A stretch of 64,000 bases of DNA. Source: Chitinophagaceae bacterium (lineage in GTDB: Bacteria; Bacteroidota; Bacteroidia; Chitinophagales; Chitinophagaceae). The stretch is taken from assembly GCA_014879565.1 (NCBI GenBank), contig JACSRW010000025.1:1-64000 (forward strand), read 5' to 3'. Within the stretch, counting starts at the first letter, position 1. Each line of letters begins with the position of its first letter. The translations under genes and the position numbers were made by a program. Shown here piece by piece: positions 48,150 through 56,381 of this stretch. The notes under the pieces are model-generated. The model saw nothing but the letters and a program-made list of their open reading frames with translations. It did not search any database and had not been told where the DNA came from.

Positions 48150-50975
48150 ATGCGTTTCATCCTTTTTAGTTTACTGACACTTTTATTACTGGGTTACGGT
48201 CTTTCCCAAAAGCAGCCGGTTCAGGTTAATCCTGCAGCTGATTATGAGAAGGCTGCTGCCCTTTTCAGACAGGCCAGGGAACTGGGTGCAACGAAGGAGT
48301 ATACAGAGGAGAAGGAAGCTGCTTTATATGCCGGCAGCCTTGATCTATTCAGAAAACTTACTACACTGTGTGCGTCACAGCAGGAAGACAGTCTTTTAGT
48401 ACTCTCCCATTTATATACGGGCCTTTCGGCCCATTATTTTGACAGCACCCGGCTGGCAATGTATCATTACCAGTCAGCTATCCGGTTATCAGGCCAAATA
48501 AAAAATCTGCCGGACTCTTCCTTATTCCGCGCCTGGCTTTTTGCCGGCAGTATTCATTACGATAAACAGGCTTTTGATTCCGCATTTTTTTATTATCAGC
48601 AGGCAGAAAAAATCTGCGACAGGTATACAATTGCGCTTACGGATGATCAGCGGTTGTACAACAGGCTGGGGGTCATGCAATATGAAACCGGTAATTTCAG
48701 ACAGGCATGGAATTATTTTGAAAAAGCGCTCAGCCGTTTATCTGCCCGTGATCCGGCTTATGAAGATTATCGCTTTAATTACCTGAATAATATTGGAACC
48801 GCCTTATTGAAGCTGGAAAAGTATGAAGAAGCAAGGGCTATATTCCGCCAATTACTTCCGGCAGCAGGTTACCGGAATGAAGTCATGCAGAACCTGGGAA
48901 GTATGGCGCTTAATGAACAACAACCGGCAGAAGCGTTGCGCTGGTTCAGGCAGGTTGATTTAACAAAAGCAAACCTGCTTCTCCTGTATGCCAAAACAGG
49001 CAAAGCGTTCCTGGAACTGGAGCAATATGATTCAGCCGCTTTTTACCTGGATAGTGCACGGCTCCTTTTCCAAAACCGCCAGACCTTCCAGCGCAATATC
49101 GGTTACGGACTGGCTCTTGACTACAGCGGTCAGCTGGCTCTCCGGCTTCGCCAACCTGAAAAAGCGATACGTTTTTACCAGCAGGCTCTTTATCATTTTC
49201 ACAATAACTTTTCCGATACTACGCTGGGCAGTAATCCGGAAAACTTCAGTGGCAGTTTCTCCTATATCCAGTTGTTTCAGGCGCTCAGCGGTAAAGCAGA
49301 ATCTCTTGCTGCCTGTTATCTCCTTGACCAGGACAGGAATTGGCTCCTGCTGGCACTTGAGACTTATCGCTCTGCATTCCGGCTTGCTTCCTATGTTGAA
49401 CGAACCTATGAATCAGATGAAGCACGGATTTTTCTGGGCCGGATCAAACACAGTGCACACAGCCGGCCAATTGATATCAGCCTGCGCTTATTTGAACTGA
49501 ACGGGGATATCCGTTACCTGGAGGATGCCTACTTCTTTGATCAGCTGAACAAAGCTTCAATCCTTTCCCTCAATATCCAGGAGAATGAATGGGCAAGAAA
49601 AGAAAGTGTACGAACAGTTCTGCCGGAACAGGAAAAGCAACTCAGGGGTAGTATCACCCGGCTTACGCTAGCCACCGGAAGAGAAAAAGACAGCAGCCGG
49701 TTAGCTGAAATGTATACCGAAATCAGGGAAAAGGAGATTGCCCTCGGCCGGTTACAGCAGGAAATTGCGGCCGACCCTTACTGGAAAATCAGGGAATCAG
49801 GTTCCCATATTCCCACTGTCAGCCAGTTACAAAAGCGACTGGATAATAACTCAGCACTCCTCTCCTTTCATCTGTCTGAACAGGAATTACTGATACTGGT
49901 TATTACGAACCGGAAATTTGAATATTACCGGACAGAAACAGACAGAGTATTTTATGAACGACTCCGTTTTTTCAGGGAAAGTCTCCGGTCCGTAGCCAAT
50001 GAGGAAAGATACAAAGGCAAACAGGCAGCCACTTCTCTTTACCAGGTACTGATCGGACATATAAGTCCTGCCCTGAAACAAATCACCAGGCTTGTCATTA
50101 TTCCAGATGATGAACTGCATGGCCTTCCCTTTGAGGCACTGCAGGAACCTTCCGGTAAATTTCTGGTGGAACAGTTCTCGGTACAATACCAGTTCAGTAC
50201 CGCCTTTTTTGGCGACAATCCGTCTTCTCCCACGCTGGCAACCGGACTTGCTTTCGCGCCTTTTGCCTCCGGGCAGTTCTCCGAAAATGAAAGCGGGGCT
50301 GCCTGGGAGCTGTTGCCGGCTTCAGGAACAGAGGTGGAAAACATGAAGGGAAAAATTCTGAAAGACTCAGCCGCTACCCGTCATAATTTCTTTGAGCAGG
50401 CTAACCAGTATCCGCTCCTGCACCTTGCCACCCATGCCAGTGTGAATAACGATACTCCTTCTCATTCGTACATAGCCTTTTACCCGGATAATAAAGAATA
50501 CCGTGTGTATGCAGGGGAAATTGCAGAAATGCGGCTGGACTCTGTTCGTCTTGTGATTCTCAGTGCCTGCGAAACAGGCAGCGGGCAACTGGTAAAAGGG
50601 GAAGGGCTGATGAGCTTAACCAGGGCGTTTGCCTATGCCGGCTGCCCGGATATTATTACTTCTCTCTGGATGGCTGAAGACCAGAGCACTGCATTTATTA
50701 CCGGGAGACTTCATTATTATCTTGCCCGGCAATACAGTAAAGACAAAGCTCTTCAACTGGCAAAACTGGATTTTCTTCATAATAATGAAACTGATCCGCG
50801 TTTCCGGTCACCGGGCTATTGGTCACACCTGGTGCTGATTGGCAACTACGAGGAAAACCGCAGTTCACGCAACTGGTGGCGGATTGCGATTTTGATTATC
50901 GGGGGAGCATTGCTTTATTTAATCGCCGGGCGCATCAGAAAAACAGCCGTCCGGAAGGACTTACCGGACGGCTGA
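48150..50975 (+). CDS. Exported TPR-CHAT (caspase HetF-associated with TPRs) protease-like protein with C-terminal TM
   Basis: Signal peptide MRFILFSLLTLLLLGYGLS; TPR region; LLHLATHASVNND (His762) and VILSACETGSGQLVKGEGLMSLTRAFAYAG (Cys807); C-terminal TM WRIAILIIGGALLYLIAG. Confidence 0.92.
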   Translation: MRFILFSLLTLLLLGYGLSQKQPVQVNPAADYEKAAALFRQARELGATKEYTEEKEAALYAGSLDLFRKLTTLCASQQEDSLLVLSHLYTGLSAHYFDSTRLAMYHYQSAIRLSGQIKNLPDSSLFRAWLFAGSIHYDKQAFDSAFFYYQQAEKICDRYTIALTDDQRLYNRLGVMQYETGNFRQAWNYFEKALSRLSARDPAYEDYRFNYLNNIGTALLKLEKYEEARAIFRQLLPAAGYRNEVMQNLGSMALNEQQPAEALRWFRQVDLTKANLLLLYAKTGKAFLELEQYDSAAFYLDSARLLFQNRQTFQRNIGYGLALDYSGQLALRLRQPEKAIRFYQQALYHFHNNFSDTTLGSNPENFSGSFSYIQLFQALSGKAESLAACYLLDQDRNWLLLALETYRSAFRLASYVERTYESDEARIFLGRIKHSAHSRPIDISLRLFELNGDIRYLEDAYFFDQLNKASILSLNIQENEWARKESVRTVLPEQEKQLRGSITRLTLATGREKDSSRLAEMYTEIREKEIALGRLQQEIAADPYWKIRESGSHIPTVSQLQKRLDNNSALLSFHLSEQELLILVITNRKFEYYRTETDRVFYERLRFFRESLRSVANEERYKGKQAATSLYQVLIGHISPALKQITRLVIIPDDELHGLPFEALQEPSGKFLVEQFSVQYQFSTAFFGDNPSSPTLATGLAFAPFASGQFSENESGAAWELLPASGTEVENMKGKILKDSAATRHNFFEQANQYPLLHLATHASVNNDTPSHSYIAFYPDNKEYRVYAGEIAEMRLDSVRLVILSACETGSGQLVKGEGLMSLTRAFAYAGCPDIITSLWMAEDQSTAFITGRLHYYLARQYSKDKALQLAKLDFLHNNETDPRFRSPGYWSHLVLIGNYEENRSSRNWWRIAILIIGGALLYLIAGRIRKTAVRKDLPDG
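50939..50974 (-). terminator. Rho-independent terminator for the DUF4382 gene, embedded in CHAT 3' end
   Basis: 11-bp perfect stem CAGCCGTCCGG/CCGGACGGCTG (50944-50954/50964-50974), followed by TTTTT on the minus strand. Confidence 0.75.
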
Positions 50976-51019
50976 AGGATCAATGATTCTGTACAAGCTG
51001 GTTTTTCATTATTTGTGTA

Positions 51020-51847
51020 TTATTGCTGTAACCTGATCAGCGGCAGATGGGTATCTTCCCGGTTCCGCACTACTACATTCGTAATAGTAGTATCCCGGTA
51101 TCCGTTTTGTCCGTCAATGATGACCGTATAGGTACCCGCATTCAGCCCGACTATCTTGAATTCACCATCATCATCATCCGGAATGGCCGTAGCAGTATCT
51201 GAGCCTATGACCGCTTTGATGATCGGGTCTGCCTCACGGGGAAGCACTTTACCTTCAATGGCCCCCGACCGGCTGCGTGTGAAAATTTTTATATGTGATT
51301 TCAGCCGGTACCCGTTATGGTTGCCGGATCCGCTGTTGTCAACCCGGATAGAATTACCAGCGTCAAAATCAATCCAGAAAAGTACCTGGCTGTTATTGAT
51401 TTCAAAATTGCTGTTATCCAGGTTTGCAATGACTTCCCGGTCCTCATCTTTCACCCGCAAAGGAAAGGATTGTCCGTCTTTCATCACGCTGTTCCGGTCG
51501 CCGGTAATGAGTTTTACTTTTTTCACTCGCGCATTCGGGAGACTGCCGGTTCCGAACAAGGTATCAATACCGTTCCGGAAACGCAAAATATTATAAACAC
51601 CCGGGCGGATAGCAAGGCTGACCCAACCGTCATTCGGCAGGGTATCATCCTCCAGTTTTACTTCCAGTGCCCGTATATCCACAAATACACTGTCAAATAC
51701 AGGTGTCTGGTGATCCGTCAGGTAAATCCGGATGGAATGTGGTTTTGACGGATCAGTATTATTAACGGACACATCTTTCTGACAGGCATACAAAAAAAGG
51801 GACAAAATTGACACCAGGGCTGGTACAAGGAGAATTTTGTTTTTCAT
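51020..51847 (-). CDS. DUF4382-like lipoprotein
   Basis: LSLFLYACQKD lipobox; IRIYLTDHQTPVFDSVFVDIRALEVK typical of DUF4382; C-terminal carboxypeptidase-regulatory-like segment. Confidence 0.8.
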   Translation of the reverse strand: MKNKILLVPALVSILSLFLYACQKDVSVNNTDPSKPHSIRIYLTDHQTPVFDSVFVDIRALEVKLEDDTLPNDGWVSLAIRPGVYNILRFRNGIDTLFGTGSLPNARVKKVKLITGDRNSVMKDGQSFPLRVKDEDREVIANLDNSNFEINNSQVLFWIDFDAGNSIRVDNSGSGNHNGYRLKSHIKIFTRSRSGAIEGKVLPREADPIIKAVIGSDTATAIPDDDDGEFKIVGLNAGTYTVIIDGQNGYRDTTITNVVVRNREDTHLPLIRLQQ

Positions 51848-51876
51848 GGTTGTGTTTTTTAGTGATAAAAAAATCG

Positions 51877-51882
51877 GTTACA
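51877..51882 (-). promoter_or_regulatory. TGTAAC motif (minus) upstream of DUF4382 lipoprotein
   Basis: TTATTGTAACCGATTTTTTTATCAC upstream of ATG 51847. Confidence 0.25.
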
Positions 51883-51950
51883 ATAAGCGTACTGATAATA
51901 AGTAAACGAATAAGCTGTTAATGTAACCCTGTATTGGATTTTAATTAATT

Positions 51951-51972
51951 AAAAGGCCGCCTGAAGGCGGCC
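51951..51972 (-). terminator. Rho-independent terminator of the sigma/anti-sigma operon
   Basis: Minus strand GGCCGCC-TTCA-GGCGGCC-TTTTAATT. Confidence 0.75.
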
Positions 51973-51988
51973 CTGTTGCAGTAAATAC

Positions 51989-52738
51989 TCAATGAATTCT
52001 TTTCCGGACCTGCCTGATCCACGAAACATCTGCCCGGTCATGATAAAGGTGGTTTTCATCCTGCCGGATTTTCTCCAGTAAAGCAAGCGCCCCTGAATAA
52101 TCACCGAGGGCCTGCAGAGCCAGGGCCAGGTAGAATTCTGCCTCATCCTGGAAACCCCGGGTTGCTTCATTTTCGTTTCGGGTCAAAACCGTACGGAATT
52201 GCTGAACCGCTTTCCGGTAATCTTTTAGTTCCATTGCGGCAGCGCCCGCCAGAAATTGCATTCGTATGGTTGCAGCAGAATCTGTTTCCAGTATCCGGAT
52301 TACCTCCGGCCAGGCCCCTGCCCGGTATGCTTTTTCCTGGGCCGGTTCATTAATACCCCTGAAAGATGAAAGTTTATAGTGAACGTAATGCGCGGCAAAC
52401 ATATCTTCTGTCTGCGGGTTGACATAACGGTACAGGAAAAATGCTGACAACAGCAGTATTACAGTTGCTGCAGCAGAAATTACTAATCGGAAATGTCGGC
52501 CCAAGGAGCGCACAGGTCTAACCTGTTCCTGCAACATTGCAGTCCGGCTGTTTTTAACCAGCTGTTGAACGCCGTACAGTTGTACCGCCCTGCGGGCAGT
52601 TTTCAGCCATTCCCATTCTTCCCGGAGTTCCGCATCGGTTTCCAACCGTTTTTCCAGGGCTGTTTTTTCTTCAGGAGGCAAAACCCCGTCAAGCAGATCT
52701 GCCAGTTTTTCACGTAGATCGTTTGTAGAATTATCCAT
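51989..52738 (-). CDS. Anti-sigma-factor-like single-TM protein with TPR-like extracytoplasmic domain
   Basis: Cytoplasmic LADLLDGVLPPEEKTALEKRLETDAELREEWEWLKTAR; TM LVISAAATVILLLSAFFLYRYV; C-terminal TPR-like FQDEAEFYLALALQALGDYSGALALLEKI; 8-nt overlap with sigma gene. Confidence 0.75.
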   Translation of the reverse strand: MDNSTNDLREKLADLLDGVLPPEEKTALEKRLETDAELREEWEWLKTARRAVQLYGVQQLVKNSRTAMLQEQVRPVRSLGRHFRLVISAAATVILLLSAFFLYRYVNPQTEDMFAAHYVHYKLSSFRGINEPAQEKAYRAGAWPEVIRILETDSAATIRMQFLAGAAAMELKDYRKAVQQFRTVLTRNENEATRGFQDEAEFYLALALQALGDYSGALALLEKIRQDENHLYHDRADVSWIRQVRKRIH

Positions 52739-53336
52739 GCAAAAGGTTTTTCAGATTATCTCTTATGGCCGGTTCAGACCGTATCATTTGTTCCAGCTGC
52801 TTCAGACACTTATATTTTTTATTCCTTACCACCTGTTCGGTTTCATAATCAGTCTGGTCAAGAATTTCCCGCATAGACAGGTTTTCATAATAAAACAGGA
52901 GCAGAATTTTACGGCAGGTATCCCCGAGTTTTCCCACCAGCTTTAACAATTCATTCCGGCTTTCCCGGCCAGCAATAAAATCGCTGGTGTCGGGCATTTC
53001 TGTATCCCTGGCATTTTCAAACTTTTCCTCCCGGACTTTTTGCCTTCCCCTTCGTTTGAGTTCATTCAGCCAGGTATAGCGATTCAGAGAGAAAAGGAAT
53101 GTTTTGACAGAGGATTCACCCCTGAACTTACCATTCCGGACCATTTCAATAAAACTGACCAGCACTTCCTGAAAAATATCTTCTGCATCTTCCGGGCTGC
53201 CATTATTGTGTTGAATATACCAGCTCAGGCTCTCAAAACAATGCCTGTAGAGTGCTTTTACCGTCTCCGCCATGTTATTGTCCGTTCGCAGATTCGCCAG
53301 TATTTCCGAATCCGGGAAGTTTCTGATCAGCTCCAT
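52731..53336 (-). CDS. ECF-type RNA polymerase sigma factor
   Basis: EDAEDIFQEVLVSFIEMV region 2, TFLFSLNRYTWLNELKRRGRQ, region 4 ILLLFYYENLSMREILDQTDYETEQVVRNKKYKCLKQLE. Confidence 0.9.
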   Translation of the reverse strand: MELIRNFPDSEILANLRTDNNMAETVKALYRHCFESLSWYIQHNNGSPEDAEDIFQEVLVSFIEMVRNGKFRGESSVKTFLFSLNRYTWLNELKRRGRQKVREEKFENARDTEMPDTSDFIAGRESRNELLKLVGKLGDTCRKILLLFYYENLSMREILDQTDYETEQVVRNKKYKCLKQLEQMIRSEPAIRDNLKNLLHG

Positions 53337-53346
53337 GTGTATTACA

Positions 53347-53354
53347 TAAATTTG
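53347..53354 (+). promoter_or_regulatory. Candidate -7 box TAAATTTG upstream of hscB
   Basis: TAnnTTTG match; 74 nt before ATG 53429. Confidence 0.3.
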
Positions 53355-53428
53355 TGTACCCGGGCAGCCTGTTTGTAACCCGGCTATCCCTTATTTTGCA
53401 GAAATAGTACAAAAACCAATAACCGGCA

Positions 53429-53935
53429 ATGACTTATTTCGAACTTTTTGGCATTCCTGTTCAGCTGCGTGTAGACACCAGATCCCTTTCGTCCCGTTTT
53501 TTTGCCCTGAGCCGGGAGTTTCACCCCGATTTTCATGCGCAGGCGGATGAGGAAAAAAGAAATGAGGTACTGGAAAAATCCGCTTTACTTAACCGCGCCT
53601 GGAAAACTTTTCAGCAGCCGGACGAAACGATCAAATATGTTTTACAGCTTAAAGGGCTGCTGGAAGAAGAAGAAAAACATGCCCTGCCGCCAGATTTCCT
53701 GATGGAAGTCATGGAAATCAATGAAGCGTTGATGGAACCGGAAGAAGATACCCGGGAAAAGCTGGAAAAAAGAATGACGGAACTGAATATGGAAATCTAT
53801 GAACCTGTTAAGGATATTGTGGAAAATTACCAGGAAGCTACTACGCCACCGGAAGCGTTGCTGCAGGTAAAAGACTGGTATTACAAAAAAAAATACCTGG
53901 AGCGCATCCGCCGGCAATTGGCCGGAATGAGTTAA
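53429..53935 (+). CDS. hscB: Fe-S cluster co-chaperone HscB-like J-domain protein
   Basis: MTYFELFGIPVQLRVDTRSLSSRFFALSREFHPDFHAQ (HPD motif), LNRAWKTFQQPDETIKYVLQLKG. Confidence 0.88.
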   Translation: MTYFELFGIPVQLRVDTRSLSSRFFALSREFHPDFHAQADEEKRNEVLEKSALLNRAWKTFQQPDETIKYVLQLKGLLEEEEKHALPPDFLMEVMEINEALMEPEEDTREKLEKRMTELNMEIYEPVKDIVENYQEATTPPEALLQVKDWYYKKKYLERIRRQLAGMS

Positions 53936-53940
53936 TTTTG
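53933..53940 (+). promoter_or_regulatory. Candidate -7 box TAATTTTG for tRNA-Leu
   Basis: Overlaps hscB TAA stop; ends 8 nt before tRNA 5' end. Confidence 0.5.
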
Positions 53941-53948
53941 CTCCCCTT

Positions 53949-54032
53949 GCCCGGGTGGCGAAATTGGTAGACGCAGCAGACTCAAAATCTGCCGCCTTCA
54001 CGGGTGTATCGGTTCGATTCCGATCCCGGGCA
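53949..54032 (+). tRNA. tRNA-Leu (CAA)
   Basis: GCCCGGGTGGCGAAATTGGTAGACGCAGCAGACTCAAAATCTGCCGCC...GGTTCGATTCCGATCCCGGGCA; anticodon CAA, long variable arm. Confidence 0.95.
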
Positions 54033-54036
54033 CTGA

Positions 54037-54068
54037 AAACCGCCGTAAAGGCGGTTTTTTAGTTTTTT
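54037..54068 (+). terminator. Rho-independent terminator after tRNA-Leu
   Basis: AAAACCGCCGTAAAGGCGGTTTTTTAGTTTTTTT. Confidence 0.8.
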
Positions 54069-54220
54069 TCAAACAGCCATTACCGCATCAGTATACCCTG
54101 TGTATAAAAGTGGAAACAGCCGGTAGAAACCGGCCGGATCCTGTCCATATCCATAAAAAGTTGGAGCAGCAAAGTTGACATAAAATCACATCCGGGGCAA
54201 TCCCTAAAATTGGTGGTATC

Positions 54221-54853
54221 CTAGACCAGCCGGTTGCGAATTGCAAGAGACACCGCCTCCCCCATTGAGTTCACACAAAGCTTTTCATAAATGCGCTTTA
54301 TATGCGAGTTGACCGTATTATAACTGACGCCCAGCCGGGATGAAACCATTTTATAACTGAGACCTTCTGTCAGCAGGCGAAGGACTTCTTTTTCACGGGG
54401 GGTAAGCATGCCGTTGTCACCACCCGGCTGCTCAGTTCCGGAAAAAAAACGGGTTACTTTCAGCGCGATGGATGGGGTAATAACCGCTCCCCCGCTATAC
54501 ACATCTACAATGCTTTGGATTATTTTCTCTCCCGGTGTGCTTTTGAGTATATACCCTTCCGCTCCCGCCCTGAGACTGGAGAAAATATTTTCATCATCAT
54601 CATATACCGTTTGCATAATGATTCGTATACCGGGAAAACGCTCTTTGATCAGCCTGGTGGCCGTAATTCCATCCAAACCCGGCATCCGGATATCCATGAG
54701 CACTACATCCGGGCACAAAGCGGATAATTGCTCCTGTAACTGGGAGCAGCCGCTGAAGGAACCTACACAACTGATATTATCCGGGAGTGAAAAAAGTTCC
54801 TCCAGGCTTTCCCTTCTCTCATCACTGTCATCGAAAATAACCACTCTGATCAT
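54221..54853 (-). CDS. NarL/LuxR-type response regulator
   Basis: DVVLMDIRMPGLDGITATRLI receiver; LTPREKEVLRLLTEGLSYKMVSSRLGVSYNTVNSHIKRIYEKL HTH. Confidence 0.95.
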   Translation of the reverse strand: MIRVVIFDDSDERRESLEELFSLPDNISCVGSFSGCSQLQEQLSALCPDVVLMDIRMPGLDGITATRLIKERFPGIRIIMQTVYDDDENIFSSLRAGAEGYILKSTPGEKIIQSIVDVYSGGAVITPSIALKVTRFFSGTEQPGGDNGMLTPREKEVLRLLTEGLSYKMVSSRLGVSYNTVNSHIKRIYEKLCVNSMGEAVSLAIRNRLV

Positions 54854-54862
54854 CCGGCAAAT

Positions 54863-56197
54863 TTATTGTGAGATTACGGTGACTTCCTCACTAATACTAG
54901 TGAAGGGTACGCGGCATTCCACCAGCGTACCGCCGCCGGGTGCTGAACTGATTTGAATACTCCCATTCAGCTTGGAAGCCCGGGCCTTCAGGTTATCCAG
55001 TCCGAATCCTTTTCCGGAATGTTTTTCAGGCATACCATTGCCATTATCAAAAACCGAAAGCAAGAGCCAATCCCCCTCCCTTTTCAATACGATTCGCAGC
55101 AAACTGGCGCCACTGTGTTTAAGACTGTTATTCACAGCCTCTTTGGTAATCAGTAAAAGATACTTTCGGGCTATAATGCGGGTCAGGCCGCTTTCCGTTT
55201 CCGGATCAATCTCATAATGACATTCAATATTGCGGGCATCAAACACCTCCCAGAAAAAATCTTTTAACCGGGAACTAAAAAGTTTGGATTCCCTTTTTTC
55301 ATCATTTACCGCCCAGATAACATCATTCATATTTGCCATCACCAGGCGTATACCGGAAGAAATCCGACTGATATATTCTTTGGTCCGAACCGGTTCTTTT
55401 TCCAGGGAGGTCGCAGCAAGATCCGCGTATACCTGCAAACTGCTGAGAGTGCCGCCCACATCATCATGCAGGTCATTGCTGATTTCCACTCTTTGTCTGT
55501 GCAGTTCCCGCTGTGTTTCCAGCAACAATCTGACTTTTTCTTTTTCTGCGAGCCAGGATTTATACGTCATGGTAAAACTCAGAAAAATAAAGTCGGCCAC
55601 AAGCCCAAGCAAAACAAGGTCAAGGTGACTGGTTACCCTGGATTCCTCCGACAGGTTTATCACCCTGGGTAAAATAGCCGTTTTAATCATGATGGTCATC
55701 ACCACACTTCCGGCAATCACTATGATATTCAGGCGTTTGCCGGTGCGGAGAAGGAAGTAAATCAGATAAGCCTGTACCAGAAAATTAGCGGTGTAAATAG
55801 TTATCCCTGTAATTTCTACAACGCGGTTAACACCCACGATTATAATACACAGCAGCAGAAAAAGGGATGTAATCAGCGCTACTCCCCCCGCCATACGGAG
55901 CACATTATTGAAGAAAGGATATACCACCGGCGCTTCAGTAAAATGCCGGAGGAAATTGTAGTAAAAGAAGATATTTCCGAGCAGCATACAATAGGCAGCC
56001 GGTATCACATTACCCTCCCCGAAAATCCGGATCAGTACCTCATTAGAAGGATTCAGCCGGACATAAAAAAAACCGGCGATCCCCAGTGTAAAAAGGGTAT
56101 AATACAGGAATTCCTTTCGCCGGTGAAGAATGAAATAATTGATCAGGTAAATCACCTGCATGGCAAGCAGGCCCAGGTAGAATCCGCCAAATGTCAT
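54863..56197 (-). CDS. Membrane sensor histidine kinase (HisKA_3/NarX type)
   Basis: About seven TMs, RVEISNDLHDDVGGTLSSLQVYADLA H-box, NGNGMPEKHSGKGFGLDNLKARA ATPase. Confidence 0.93.
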   Translation of the reverse strand: MTFGGFYLGLLAMQVIYLINYFILHRRKEFLYYTLFTLGIAGFFYVRLNPSNEVLIRIFGEGNVIPAAYCMLLGNIFFYYNFLRHFTEAPVVYPFFNNVLRMAGGVALITSLFLLLCIIIVGVNRVVEITGITIYTANFLVQAYLIYFLLRTGKRLNIIVIAGSVVMTIMIKTAILPRVINLSEESRVTSHLDLVLLGLVADFIFLSFTMTYKSWLAEKEKVRLLLETQRELHRQRVEISNDLHDDVGGTLSSLQVYADLAATSLEKEPVRTKEYISRISSGIRLVMANMNDVIWAVNDEKRESKLFSSRLKDFFWEVFDARNIECHYEIDPETESGLTRIIARKYLLLITKEAVNNSLKHSGASLLRIVLKREGDWLLLSVFDNGNGMPEKHSGKGFGLDNLKARASKLNGSIQISSAPGGGTLVECRVPFTSISEEVTVISQ

Positions 56198-56381
56198 AAT
56201 AACAATAAGTATCTTAATAATTTGTTTACAGCCAGTTTGTAAAATTGAGAACTCTGCCCCGGGCTCCCATATCTTTATCAGGGAAATAAGAGAAGAAACG
56301 TACTTGCAATTAAGTATATAAACAGGTAATCATACAATTCATGGACAGAAATTCCTACATTCGGCTGGCAAAACAGAAGAT

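Noticed and set aside
48150-50975. CHAT gene as part of a type III-E CRISPR (Craspase) locus
   Set aside because: No Cas7-11/gRAMP gene, Csx30/31 or CRISPR repeats anywhere in the window; only the protease/sigma parallel is retained as a hypothesis.
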